64,000 nucleotides of DNA from Spirosoma sp. 48-14. GTDB taxonomy: Bacteria > Bacteroidota > Bacteroidia > Cytophagales > Spirosomataceae. Within the stretch, counting starts at the first letter, position 1. Every line of letters starts with the position of its first letter. The stretch is taken from contig NZ_MKUD01000010.1 of assembly GCF_001898575.1 (NCBI RefSeq), forward strand, positions 361,110 through 425,109, written 5' to 3'. Of the stretch, positions 1 to 9,049 are shown piece after piece. Below the pieces are notes generated by a model. That model had not been told where the DNA came from. It made no database searches and was given only the letters and a program-made list of their open reading frames with translations. The position numbers and the translations under genes are program-made.

Positions 1-1660
1 GATTGGTTCGGGAATCAGCGGGGGCTGGGCAGCTAAAGAACTTACCGGAAAAGGATTGCGCACACTGGTACTCGAACGGGGCCGCGATGTTCGGCACGTA
101 ACCGATTACCCAACGACGAATATGCAGCCCTGGGAGTTTGAGCACCGAAATCAGCTCAAACTGGATGTTCGAGAGGCTAATCCCATTGTCAGCAAGTGTT
201 ACGCTTTTTACGAAGGGACCGAGCAGTTTTTTGTGAAAGATGCCGAACATCCGTACGTTCAGGAAAAGCCTTTCGACTGGATTCGGGGCTATCAGGTCGG
301 TGGTAAATCGCTACTCTGGGCACGTCAGACCCAACGCTGGAGTGACTTCGATTTTCAGGGGCCTGCCCGCGATGGATACGCAGTCGATTGGCCGATTCGT
401 TATGCCGACATTGCTCCCTGGTACAGCTATGTCGAAAAATTTGCGGGGATTACCGGGAATAAAGATGGCTTAGCCACCTTGCCCGATGGTGAGTTTTTGC
501 CTCCGCATGAGTGGAACTGCGTCGAAAAGCATTTTCAGAAAAAGATAGCGGGCCGTTATAAGGATCGGCATGTGATTATGGGCCGGGCTGCCCACATTAC
601 ACAGCCGCAGCCCATTCACTTCCAGCAGGGCCGGGCGCAATGCCAGCATCGAACCATTTGTGAGCGGGGTTGCCCGTTCGGGGGCTATTTCAGTAGCAAT
701 TCCAGTACAATTCCCTGGGCAGCTAAAACGGGTAAAATGACGTTGCGGCCGCACTCGACCGTGCATTCGATTATTTACGATGAAGCGAAGGGGCGAGCAA
801 CGGGTGTTCGGGTGGTAGATACACAAACGAAACAGATGCATGAGTTTTATGCCCGCATCATTTTCCTCAATGCGGCTGCCCTAAACTCCAATCTGGTTCT
901 GCTGAACTCAACCTCACATCGCTTCCCGAATGGTCTTGGTAACGATAGCGGTGTATTAGGCAAATACGTCGCGTTTCATAATTACCGGGCAGGAATTTCG
1001 GCTGAGTACGATGGAGATCTGGATTCGACTACCGATGGCCGCCGTCCCAATAGCCCCTATATTCCCCGTTTTCGCAATGTTGAAAAGCAGGAAACGAACT
1101 TCCTGCGGGGGTATGCGGCTGGTTTCTCGGCTGGCCGTAGCTCGCGGACAGATCAGAGTGGAGTAGGAGCCGACCTGAAAGAGAGCCTCCTCAATCCGAA
1201 ACTGGGCGGTTGGTATGTTGGGTCGCACATGATGGGCGAAACCATTCCGAAAGAAACCAATTACGTAGCACTCGACCCGTCGCTGAAAGATCCGTATGGT
1301 ATTCCGCAACTGAAAATAGCAATCGCCTACGACGATAACGACGATAAAATGGTGAAGGATTATCAGGAGCAACTGACGGAAATGTTTACGGAAGCCGGTT
1401 TCAAAAACATTCGTGTCCGCGATGATCATCGTAACCCCGGTCTCGATATTCACGAGATGGGTGGTGCCCGTATGGGGAAAGACCCGAAGACTTCGATCCT
1501 CAATAAATGGAATCAGGTTCACCACTGTAAAAATGTGTTTGTGACCGATGGAGCCTGTATGACCTCGACGTCGACTCAAAATCCATCGCTGACCTATATG
1601 GCCCTGACAGCCCGCGCTGCCGACTACGCCGTTAAGGGATTGAAAAAAGGGTTGGTCTAG
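1..1660 (+). CDS. GMC family FAD-dependent oxidoreductase (5' end outside window)
   Basis: The reading frame is open from base 2, where it already encodes the FAD-binding Rossmann motif GSGISGGWAAKEL, so the true start lies upstream of the window. The TTG at 56 is an internal codon. The C-terminus has the GMC active-site pair: His in IHEMGGARMG and Asn in STQNPSLTYMALTARAA. GMC enzymes of this type oxidise sugars, sugar alcohols or polyols with FAD and are often periplasmic with a small Tat-exported partner subunit. No partner is visible here; it could lie upstream. The adjacent sugar dehydrogenase and TIM-barrel isomerase suggest sugar or glycoside oxidation. The substrate is unknown. Confidence 0.9.
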   Translation, partial: IGSGISGGWAAKELTGKGLRTLVLERGRDVRHVTDYPTTNMQPWEFEHRNQLKLDVREANPIVSKCYAFYEGTEQFFVKDAEHPYVQEKPFDWIRGYQVGGKSLLWARQTQRWSDFDFQGPARDGYAVDWPIRYADIAPWYSYVEKFAGITGNKDGLATLPDGEFLPPHEWNCVEKHFQKKIAGRYKDRHVIMGRAAHITQPQPIHFQQGRAQCQHRTICERGCPFGGYFSSNSSTIPWAAKTGKMTLRPHSTVHSIIYDEAKGRATGVRVVDTQTKQMHEFYARIIFLNAAALNSNLVLLNSTSHRFPNGLGNDSGVLGKYVAFHNYRAGISAEYDGDLDSTTDGRRPNSPYIPRFRNVEKQETNFLRGYAAGFSAGRSSRTDQSGVGADLKESLLNPKLGGWYVGSHMMGETIPKETNYVALDPSLKDPYGIPQLKIAIAYDDNDDKMVKDYQEQLTEMFTEAGFKNIRVRDDHRNPGLDIHEMGGARMGKDPKTSILNKWNQVHHCKNVFVTDGACMTSTSTQNPSLTYMALTARAADYAVKGLKKGLV

Positions 1661-1839
1661 GTCTGGTTATTCGTTGAATGGACAGTTTTTGCAAAAGCCG
1701 TGTCAGTGTGTTGAGCACTGGTGCGGCTTTTTTGTGGGCAATTGGTAAAGAATGATTTCAGTATTTCCAGACGAGAAGTCGCTTTTTAATAAGGTCGCTT
1801 AAACAAGTCAAATTGACCTGCCTATTATTTTCGAAAACC

Positions 1840-3162
1840 ATGAATAAACCTTTTTTGGGCATTGTATGTCTGCTGGCGGCTATGCTGGCTACAGACGGTA
1901 ACAGTACACCTACCCCTAGTAAACCTCCTAAACCGGGATCGCCAACTGAAAAGAAAAGTGATGCTCCGCCTGCCTTAAAATTGCCGTCAGGTTTTACCGG
2001 AACCGTTGTGGCCGAAGACCTGGGGCCAGCACGGCACATTGCGATTACAAAAAGCGGAGACATTTATGTGAAACTTTCCAAACTAAAGGACGGGAAAGGA
2101 ATTTATCGGCTTCGAGATACCAACAAGGATGGCCAGATCGATGAACGGGTTGGGTTTGGTGATTACCCAGGTACAGGTATATTTCTTAAAAACGGCTACC
2201 TCTACAGTTCGTCGAATAATAGCATTTTTCGGTATAAGCTAGACGCCAACGAAGAAGTCATCAGCCCCGATCAGCCTGAAAAGCTGGTTTCGGGGTTAGT
2301 CCTGAGAGATCGGGATCAGTCGAAATCCATCGTTGTCGACAACCAGAATTACGTGTATGTCAACGTGGCCTCGTACAACGATGCGTGCCGGGAAGCAGGT
2401 ACTGGTAAAGGCATGACGCCGTGTTCTATTCTGGATTCAGCGGCTGGCATCTGGCGGTTCAAAGCCGATGCGCAGAATCAATCGTACGGCGATGGTATCC
2501 GGTACGCGACCGGACTGAAAAATGTAGTTGGACTGGACTGGAACACTAAAACCAATACGCTGTTTGTGATGCAGCATGGTCGGGGTAAGTTCGACGATTT
2601 TTATCCGCAGTATTACACACCCCAAATGAGTGCAGAACTGCCTGCCGAAACCATGTATGAACTCCATCAGGGCGATGATGCGGGCTGGCCGTATATCTAT
2701 TACGATCCGGTGCAGAAGAAGAAAATTCTGGCTCCTGAATATGGTGGAGATGGCAAGAAAACGGGTGGTGAAAAAGCAATCAATCCGGTTATGGCGTTTC
2801 CGGCCCACCTCGGCCCGAACGGGCTGCTGTTTTATACGGGCACGGCTTTCCCGGAGCGTTATCGGAATGGGGCCTTTATTGCCTTCCATAGTCAGTCGCA
2901 GCCCATACATAAAGGGTACATGATTGGTTTTGTGCCATTTAAGAATGGTAAGCCAGCTGGTCCCTGGGAAATCTTTGCGGATAATTTTGCGGGTATTGAT
3001 CTGGAGAAACCAACCGGCCCCGTTCAGCATCGTCCCTGTGGCCTGGCACAAGGGCCCGATGGCTCCCTTTATGTGACAGACGATCTGCATGGGACACTCT
3101 TTAAAATCAGTTATCAGGCATCCTCGTCGGCCCGTAAACCCGTCGCTTCAAAAAAGAAATAA
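1840..3162 (+). CDS. PQQ-type sugar dehydrogenase / sorbosone dehydrogenase-like protein, exported
   Basis: I start at ATG 1840, because MNKPFLGIVCLLAAMLATDG reads as a signal peptide. The in-frame TTG at 1813 would put nine residues before it. The mature protein begins with a Pro/Lys-rich linker and then a six-bladed-propeller-like domain typical of PQQ-dependent glucose/sorbosone dehydrogenases: the LPSGFTGTVVAEDLGPARHI opening, repeated Gly-Asp-Ile-Tyr-Val strands, and the closing CGLAQGPDGSLYVTDD strand. It probably acts in the periplasm on sugars. PQQ binding is a family inference. A strong hairpin terminator follows the stop. About 440 residues is normal for the family. Confidence 0.8.
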   Translation: MNKPFLGIVCLLAAMLATDGNSTPTPSKPPKPGSPTEKKSDAPPALKLPSGFTGTVVAEDLGPARHIAITKSGDIYVKLSKLKDGKGIYRLRDTNKDGQIDERVGFGDYPGTGIFLKNGYLYSSSNNSIFRYKLDANEEVISPDQPEKLVSGLVLRDRDQSKSIVVDNQNYVYVNVASYNDACREAGTGKGMTPCSILDSAAGIWRFKADAQNQSYGDGIRYATGLKNVVGLDWNTKTNTLFVMQHGRGKFDDFYPQYYTPQMSAELPAETMYELHQGDDAGWPYIYYDPVQKKKILAPEYGGDGKKTGGEKAINPVMAFPAHLGPNGLLFYTGTAFPERYRNGAFIAFHSQSQPIHKGYMIGFVPFKNGKPAGPWEIFADNFAGIDLEKPTGPVQHRPCGLAQGPDGSLYVTDDLHGTLFKISYQASSSARKPVASKKK

Positions 3163-3184
3163 CAGTTTATTAGCCTACGCGTTC

Positions 3185-3222
3185 AACCCTGTAAGGTCTT
3201 AGAAGACCTTACAGGGTTTTTT
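3185..3222 (+). terminator. Rho-independent terminator ending at the next start codon
   Basis: Two perfectly complementary 16-base arms (3185-3200 and 3203-3218) flank AG and run into a T tract at 3217-3222. This is a classical intrinsic terminator for the sugar dehydrogenase gene. The ATG of the DUF72 gene at 3223 follows the last T directly. Confidence 0.8.
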
Positions 3223-3948
3223 ATGGGCATACATATTGGCACTTCAGGATGGAGTTATGACCACTGGCAGGGTGTTTTATACCCACCAGCAACACCTGTT
3301 CATCGCAGACGTGATTATTATGTTCAGCGGTTTCAGACGGTTGAGTTGAATAGCAGTTTCTACCGCTGGCCGAAGCAGGCCACTTTTGCCGGTTGGCGAC
3401 AGCGGTTGCCCGATGGCTTTCTATTGACCGTGAAAGCACCCCGTGGCCTTACTCATGCTATAAAACTGTACTCGCCCGAAGTCTGGCTGGATCGGATAAA
3501 AGCCTGCTGGCACGAACTGGGCGAAAAACGGGCCATTCTACTGGTCCAGCTTTCACCCAACCATGCCTTTGACTATGATCGGCTGGCTTATTTTCTAAGG
3601 CAAATTCCAAACTGGATGCGGGTTGCCGTGGAATTTCGCCACCCAAGCTGGCAGCAGGAGTCTATTTTTCAGCTTTTGGAACAGCACCAGGCCGCTTATT
3701 GTATCATGAGCGGAGCGAACCTGCCCTGTATCCTGCGAGCGACAGCTCCATTTGTGTATGTACGCATGCACGGGCCTGATAAACAGCACTTATACGGCGG
3801 CTCCTATTCCGATGCTGACCTTCATTGGTGGGCCGACCGACTACGCGAATGGGCACGGATGGGTAAGGAAATCTTTGTGTATTTTAACAACGATGGGGGT
3901 GGGAATGCCGTCAGGAATGCTGAAACACTCAAAAAAATCATACATTGA
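3223..3948 (+). CDS. DUF72 (YecE-like) family protein
   Basis: The protein of 241 residues opens with IHIGTSGWSYDHWQGVLYPP, the diagnostic N-terminus of DUF72/YecE proteins. It also carries the family's later VAVEFRHPSW, FVYVRMHG and VYFNNDGGGNAVRNA blocks of a TIM-barrel-like fold. The molecular function is not established. The start is fixed by the conserved N-terminus: only MGIH precedes it, and no other start upstream is possible because of the terminator. It probably has its own promoter, or is reached by read-through of the preceding hairpin. The length is normal for the family. Confidence 0.88.
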   Translation: MGIHIGTSGWSYDHWQGVLYPPATPVHRRRDYYVQRFQTVELNSSFYRWPKQATFAGWRQRLPDGFLLTVKAPRGLTHAIKLYSPEVWLDRIKACWHELGEKRAILLVQLSPNHAFDYDRLAYFLRQIPNWMRVAVEFRHPSWQQESIFQLLEQHQAAYCIMSGANLPCILRATAPFVYVRMHGPDKQHLYGGSYSDADLHWWADRLREWARMGKEIFVYFNNDGGGNAVRNAETLKKIIH

Positions 3949-4087
3949 TTTAACTAATCGACCGTTAATGAATCCAATAGCTGGATATTGATTAGGGGAG
4001 AACAGTAAACCCAGACTACCTGATTCTTTAGCCACTAGGTGAGCAGGTAAGTAGCCTGCTACAATTCATTAACCGACCTATTACATC

Positions 4088-4981
4088 ATGAACCATTCGT
4101 CAAACATTACCCGTCGGCAATTTATTAAACTTGGTGCGTTGGCAACCTCGGCAGCTTTACTGCCCAATCTGGATGCCCTGGCGATGTCGCCCAAGAAAGT
4201 CGGTTTGCAGTTGTACACCTTGCGCGATTTGATGGCAAAGGACCCGGAGGGGACACTTAAAAAGGTGGCCGAAATTGGCTACAAAGAAGTTGAACTATTT
4301 GGCTATGCGGATGGAAAGTTCTTCGGCAAAACCCCGAAGGAGTTTTCGGCTCTTCTGAAAAATCTCGGTCTGGCCGTGCCAAGCGGACATTATACAACCG
4401 GCAAAACAATGCCCACCGTTAAGGGGACGCTGACCAACGACTGGAAACGTGCCGTTGATGATGCCGCTACGTTGGGTCAGCAATATATGGTTTGCGCATA
4501 CCTGTTCCCCAACGAACGCACAAAACTGGACGACTATAAGCAATTTGCCGATCTGTTCAATAAGTCGGCGGAGGTGGTTAAAGCCGCCGGGATGCAGTTC
4601 TGCTACCACAATCACGATTTTGAGTTTAAGGAAATGGACGGAAAACTGCCGTACGACATCCTACTGAGTGGCACGGATCCTAAACTGGTCAAACTCGAAC
4701 TGGATTTGTACTGGGCAACGTTTGCCAATCAGGACCCGGTGGCGCTGTTCAAAAAACACCCTGGCCGGTTCCCACTCTGGCACGTCAAAGACATGGAAAA
4801 AACAGCCGAACGGGCGTTTGCACCCGTGGGTACAGGCTCCATCAACTTCCAGCGTATTTTCGATGAGAAGAAAACGGCGGGTATGACGCATTACTTTGTT
4901 GAGCAGGACGTTTGCAAACTGCCTCCGCTCGAATCCATCGCCATCAGTTATCGGAATATCGACAAGCTGAAAACGATGTAA
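4088..4981 (+). CDS. Sugar phosphate isomerase/epimerase-type TIM-barrel protein with Tat signal
   Basis: The N-terminus MNHSSNITRRQFIKLGALATSAALLPNLDALA is a twin-arginine signal (RRQFIKLG). The mature part is a xylose-isomerase-like TIM barrel (AP endonuclease 2 fold): VGLQLYTLRDLM at the first strand, CYHNHDFEF, KLELDLYW, and LWHVKDME with metal-ligand His/Glu/Asp residues. Such proteins isomerise or epimerise sugars, or act on keto-glycosides, outside the cytoplasm. With the GMC oxidoreductase and sugar dehydrogenase upstream it fits a periplasmic sugar oxidation route. The substrate is unknown. Confidence 0.85.
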   Translation: MNHSSNITRRQFIKLGALATSAALLPNLDALAMSPKKVGLQLYTLRDLMAKDPEGTLKKVAEIGYKEVELFGYADGKFFGKTPKEFSALLKNLGLAVPSGHYTTGKTMPTVKGTLTNDWKRAVDDAATLGQQYMVCAYLFPNERTKLDDYKQFADLFNKSAEVVKAAGMQFCYHNHDFEFKEMDGKLPYDILLSGTDPKLVKLELDLYWATFANQDPVALFKKHPGRFPLWHVKDMEKTAERAFAPVGTGSINFQRIFDEKKTAGMTHYFVEQDVCKLPPLESIAISYRNIDKLKTM

Positions 4982-5737
4982 TACTAAGGGGTAAGGCCAG
5001 AGAAAGTATTCGTAGATCGTCGATTGAATCGAATGTGAGATACACAGGCTCTTTTAAAAATGCACCCTGACTAACTTCCCCTCTGGGAGGGACGAAGAGT
5101 CTGATTTCAGGTGTAGCCAGGTACGCAACGTATGCGGGCTGTAACTTTTTTAGTACGTAGTCGGTGAAAACGCGGTTCACGATCCTCGTTTTTACCGACT
5201 GTTTTTTATTGTATAAATTAGGCTGGTTATGAACAAACCCGTCTATTAGCCAGTTATTAGTAGAACATGGATTCACTTAGAACGTGAATCTTTCTCACTC
5301 GCTACTTTTCTGGTTGTTTTCGTAAGTATCCGTACGACTCTGCTTACACTTTAGACGCCCTTCTTTTAGCCTGTTCGGCATTTACTCCCATTACGTTTTC
5401 AGTCTCATTCAACAAGTTACGTACACTTGTCTCATCATTCTTATTAAGCTAGTTGCAGCCAAACAATTGGTTGACTCGTTTGAGCCCTCGTTACCGACCG
5501 ACCTGGTTCAGCGAACGCCTTCAGGTTATAACGAGGAGTGATTCCGGTTGCGCGTTGAACCTAATCTACTTTTTAATCCGTAAGGCCTTGCTGATTAGTT
5601 GCACCAAAGGTGCCCCTACGCTACTATGGTCCCTAATCTTATGCGTGGAATCCACAATTATTGAAAAAGGCCGTTCGCCCTTACAACTGCTGAGGCAGAT
5701 TCAATAGATCGGTCAACTCATCCCTTAACTACTTTTT
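4982..5737. other. Intergenic stretch without recognisable gene
   Basis: About 750 bases between the isomerase and the desaturase operon. Short open frames exist on both strands (for example 5453-5707 plus and 4944-5276 minus). None has a convincing protein character or recognisable motif, and I see no strong hairpin, tRNA or transposase relic. The promoter of the desaturase operon should lie at the right end. Confidence 0.6.
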
Positions 5738-6820
5738 ATGCCTATCAAACTTAAATTTACCAATACGAACCGGTCTACATTTTTTACTACCATTCGCGGA
5801 CGGGTCGATGCGTATTTCATTGAACACGCTCTTTCGCCCCATGCCAACGGGGCCATGTGGGCTAAGACGCTGTTTTTTCTAGTGGGGTACGCCCTGCTCT
5901 ACGGACTGATTCTGTCCAATCAGTTTGGTGTGGGAACCATGCTGGTACTAGCCGTTTTACTCGGCGTGTTTGCCGCCTGTATTGGCTTTAACGTTTCCCA
6001 CGATGCATTGCATGGTGCTTTTTCAGCTCGTCCATGGGTAAATAAATTGCTGGGTGGAAGTTTCTATCTCCTGGGAGCTAACCCCTACGTCTGGAAAATT
6101 ACCCACAACATCGTTCACCATACCTTTACCAACATTCCTGGTCATGATGAAGACATTGAAGTAGCACCGGGACTGGTCAGACTAGATCCTCAGGAGCCGC
6201 TCCGGCCCTGGCATCGCTATCAGCAGTGGTACACCTTTCCACTATACGCTCTGGCGTCGCTATCGTGGGTGTTGCGAAAGGATTATGTCAAGTTCTTTAA
6301 GAGCCGGATTGGACAACACGATACCACCTCGCATCCTCGACGCGAATACGTTAAGCTATTCGTGACCAAGGTACTGTATTATGTTTTCTTTCTGGTGCTG
6401 CCGTTTGCTGCGCTCAGTTTAGCCTGGTGGCAGATAATAATCGGGTTTCTGGTCATGCACCTGGCCGAGGGGCTGGTATTAGGCCTTGTTTTTCAATTAG
6501 CCCATACCGTAGAAGGTACTACGTTCCCTGTACCAGACGAAAAAGGTAATATGCAGGAGTCCTGGGCGATGCACCAGTTGTACACGACGGCCAACTTTGC
6601 CCCCCGCTCAGCCTTAGCAGCCTTTATCTGTGGCGGCTTAAATCGCCAAATTGAGCACCATTTATTTCCTAAGGTTTGCCACATTCATTATCCGGCTATT
6701 ACGGCTATTGTCAGACGTACGGCGCATGAATTTGGGTTACCCTATCTGGAGAATCGCAGCTTCGGCTCGGCACTCTATTCCCATTTTCGCCTGTTACAAA
6801 CTCTGGGACGACCCGCCTAG
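5738..6820 (+). CDS. Membrane fatty acid (acyl-lipid/acyl-CoA) desaturase
   Basis: Three histidine boxes of the membrane desaturase family are present: HDALH at residues 88-92, HNIVHH at 123-128 and QIEHH at 304-308. The Q in the last box is typical of front-end (delta-5/6) and linoleoyl-CoA-type desaturases. Hydrophobic segments around 43-85 and 205-255 fit four membrane spans. No N-terminal cytochrome b5 domain is present, so electrons must come from a separate donor. It is the first gene of a tight operon with a cyclopropane-synthase-like methyltransferase (55-nt gap) and a transglutaminase-like gene, suggesting modification of membrane lipid acyl chains. Regiospecificity cannot be told from sequence. 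Confidence 0.9.
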   Translation: MPIKLKFTNTNRSTFFTTIRGRVDAYFIEHALSPHANGAMWAKTLFFLVGYALLYGLILSNQFGVGTMLVLAVLLGVFAACIGFNVSHDALHGAFSARPWVNKLLGGSFYLLGANPYVWKITHNIVHHTFTNIPGHDEDIEVAPGLVRLDPQEPLRPWHRYQQWYTFPLYALASLSWVLRKDYVKFFKSRIGQHDTTSHPRREYVKLFVTKVLYYVFFLVLPFAALSLAWWQIIIGFLVMHLAEGLVLGLVFQLAHTVEGTTFPVPDEKGNMQESWAMHQLYTTANFAPRSALAAFICGGLNRQIEHHLFPKVCHIHYPAITAIVRRTAHEFGLPYLENRSFGSALYSHFRLLQTLGRPA

Positions 6821-6875
6821 ACCGACGTAGTGCAATTCAGACAGTATAGTATTCTCCTTTTTAACAACTCGGCGT

Positions 6876-7778
6876 ATGGCTTCTCAACAAGACCTTGATT
6901 TCACCTACACTACGATTGATAAAATATTTCGTTTGAGCATGGGCCAAACCGGCGATTACAGCGGAGCTATGTACAATGGCGATTTCTCACTAACGCTGGA
7001 GCAGGCACAGCGCCAGAAACATGAGTTCATCGCCGATAGTTTGCGTATAGGCGACGGTTCGCGGGTATTGGATCTGGGTTGCGGCTGGGGGCCCTTTCTT
7101 CAATATGTAAAAGAACGGGGCGCTATTGGCCAAGGTGTAACGCTTTCGCAGGGGCAGGCCGCAGCCTGCCGGGCAAACGGACTGATGGTCGATATTAAAG
7201 ATTGTCGCCAGATTACGCCCGCTGATTACGGTACCTTCGACGCCATTAGTAGTGTTGGAGCGATGGAGCATTTCTGTTCGGTCGAACAATATCTGACGGG
7301 GCAGCAGGACGCAGTTTACGCCGATTTCTTTGCCAAACTGAACGACTTACTACCCGTTGGGGGCAGGGCTTACATACAGACCATGGTTTTTGGCAAGAAC
7401 ATGATTCCCTTCGAAGAAATCAGTCTGGATGCACCCACCGATTCGCCCTCTTATGCGCTGGCATTGATGATCGCTCAGTTTCCAGGTTCCTGGCTACCCT
7501 ATGGGCACGAGCAGGTTACTAGCAACGCACAACCTCATTTCAAACTCATCTCGAAAAGTAGCGGCCGACTGGATTATATTGAAACCATTGGCCAGTGGCG
7601 AAAACGCTTCCGTGCGTTTAACCTGCAAAAATATGGGCTCTATGCTTCGTTACTGCCCAAGATGTTAACCAATAAAGCCTTCCGGGATTTGATTGCTGTG
7701 TTTCGGGTTAGCCCCAATCGAGTATGTTTTGAGCAGGAAACGATGGAGCATTACCGGATGGTATTTGAAAAAATGTAA
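6876..7778 (+). CDS. SAM-dependent methyltransferase, cyclopropane-fatty-acid-synthase-like
   Basis: SAM-binding motif I VLDLGCGWGPFLQYV lies at about residues 64-78, followed by the GVTLSQGQAAACR block and the SVGAMEHF motif that mark the CFA synthase / mycolic acid cyclopropane synthase group. At 300 residues it lacks the N-terminal extension of E. coli Cfa and is closer in size to the short cyclopropane/methyl synthases. It lies downstream of a desaturase, the enzyme that makes the double bond such methyltransferases act on. It may therefore cyclopropanate or methylate unsaturated lipids made by its neighbour. This substrate link is an inference. Confidence 0.82.
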   Translation: MASQQDLDFTYTTIDKIFRLSMGQTGDYSGAMYNGDFSLTLEQAQRQKHEFIADSLRIGDGSRVLDLGCGWGPFLQYVKERGAIGQGVTLSQGQAAACRANGLMVDIKDCRQITPADYGTFDAISSVGAMEHFCSVEQYLTGQQDAVYADFFAKLNDLLPVGGRAYIQTMVFGKNMIPFEEISLDAPTDSPSYALALMIAQFPGSWLPYGHEQVTSNAQPHFKLISKSSGRLDYIETIGQWRKRFRAFNLQKYGLYASLLPKMLTNKAFRDLIAVFRVSPNRVCFEQETMEHYRMVFEKM

Positions 7779-7805
7779 CGTATTGCCCTTACTGTATCTA
7801 TCCAT

Positions 7806-8687
7806 ATGGCCATCCGTGTTGAGCTTATTCACCAAACCCTGTACCAGTATAACCGACCGGCCTTTTTGTCGCCCCAACTGATACGGCTCAAACCGGCTGC
7901 TCATAGCCGGACTGTGATTGAATCGTATCAGTTGACTATTGAACCTGCCAATCATGTAGTGCATGAGATGCAGGAACCTTTTGGTAATTTTGTGACACGA
8001 GTCGATTTTACGGGTTCTGTGACCTCCATGACGATTCGTATTCAGTTGATTGCGAATCTGGAGCCCATTAATCCCTTCGATTTTTTTATTGATGGTTACG
8101 CCAGTTCCTTTCCGTTTGATTATGAGGCTCCGCTCAAAAAAGCGTTGACGCCTTATCTGGAAATTACGGAACAGGGACACTATCTGACTCAGTGGATCCA
8201 TCAACTTAAACAGCATCCCAGGCAGGACTCCCTCGATTTTCTGATTGGTTTAAACCAGCAGGTTAACCAGGCCATTACCTACCAGGTTCGCCTTCAGGCG
8301 GGAGTGCAACCAGCGGACGTAACGCTCCGCCGGGCAATCGGTTCGTGCCGGGATTCGGCCTGGCTATTGGTGCAGTTGTTACGATCGTTAGGGTTGGCAG
8401 CCCGTTTTGTTTCGGGGTATCTGGCCCAGGTAGCGACGCACGACTCCTCAAAAGTTGATAGCTCCAGTGATGTGGTGAATTCGCTGGATTTACATGCCTG
8501 GGCGGAGGTGTACCTGCCGGGCGCAGGCTGGATTGGACTTGACCCAACCTCAGGTATGCTGGCTACAGAAGGTCATATTCCATTGGCCTGTGCACCCGAC
8601 CCGACTGAGGCAGCCCCCGTGACGGGAACAACGGGCTCATCTGAAACGGAGCTTACCTTCACCAGCACATTAACTCGTTTGACGTAG
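7806..8687 (+). CDS. Transglutaminase-like (cysteine protease fold) protein
   Basis: An N-terminal bacterial transglutaminase beta domain (about residues 1-100, QTLYQYNRPAFLSPQLIRLKP) is followed by the transglutaminase core. The core has Cys181 in RRAIGSCRDSAWLL, His230 in LDLHAWAEVYLPGAGW and Asp246 in IGLDPTSGM, a complete catalytic triad. No signal peptide is visible, so it is probably cytoplasmic and a peptidase or ligase rather than a cross-linker. It lies 27 nt after the methyltransferase and looks co-transcribed. Its role beside lipid-modifying enzymes is unclear. A hairpin terminator follows. Confidence 0.85.
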   Translation: MAIRVELIHQTLYQYNRPAFLSPQLIRLKPAAHSRTVIESYQLTIEPANHVVHEMQEPFGNFVTRVDFTGSVTSMTIRIQLIANLEPINPFDFFIDGYASSFPFDYEAPLKKALTPYLEITEQGHYLTQWIHQLKQHPRQDSLDFLIGLNQQVNQAITYQVRLQAGVQPADVTLRRAIGSCRDSAWLLVQLLRSLGLAARFVSGYLAQVATHDSSKVDSSSDVVNSLDLHAWAEVYLPGAGWIGLDPTSGMLATEGHIPLACAPDPTEAAPVTGTTGSSETELTFTSTLTRLT

Positions 8688-8805
8688 ATATAATGGAGTT
8701 AGTACAACTTGCAATGGGTTGCTAATCGGGTTTTGCCAGTTTATCCCGCCATTAGTATGAAGAGAAAGATATGTCAGACTAATTTTCTGTATGGAGTAAA
8801 ACGAA

Positions 8806-8828
8806 AAAACATGCCATTGGCATGTTTT
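8806..8828. terminator. Bidirectional terminator between transglutaminase and cold-shock genes
   Basis: A perfect 10-bp stem (8806-8815 with 8819-8828) with a 3-nt ATT loop, flanked by A and T runs on opposite sides, lies between two convergent genes. It can end transcription from both directions. Confidence 0.75.
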
Positions 8829-8857
8829 AACAAGTCTTGACTATATAGTAAAGCAAC

Positions 8858-9049
8858 TTAAATTACTTCTACATCCACAGCGTTTACGCCCTTCTTACCA
8901 TCGATGACATTGAATTTCACCTGGTCATTTTCCCGGATTTGATCAATCAGGCCGGAGGCATGAACGAAGATATCAGGTTGATTGTCTTGAGGACTGATAA
9001 ACCCAAATCCTTTGAGTTCATTAAAAAACTTAACGGTTCCTATTTGCAT
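8858..9049 (-). CDS. Cold shock domain protein (CspA family)
   Basis: A 63-residue single cold-shock domain. RNP1 is KGFGFISPQ and RNP2 is DIFVHASGL, with the opening GTVKFFNELKGFGFI typical of bacterial Csp proteins. It binds single-stranded RNA or DNA in the cytoplasm as an RNA chaperone. The length is normal. A long AT-rich stretch lies upstream (9050 onward) and could hold a structured leader, but no element was recognised. It is a monocistronic gene, convergent with the transglutaminase operon. Confidence 0.95.
   Translation of the reverse strand: MQIGTVKFFNELKGFGFISPQDNQPDIFVHASGLIDQIRENDQVKFNVIDGKKGVNAVDVEVI

Noticed and set aside
956-1579. 207-codon minus-strand frame inside the GMC gene
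   Set aside because: A shadow of the plus-strand oxidoreductase, which has intact GMC motifs throughout.
5453-5707. 84-codon plus-strand open frame before the desaturase gene
   Set aside because: Does not look protein-like, is rich in Leu/Ile/Cys without pattern, and neighbouring frames have stops. No transposase or toxin motif.
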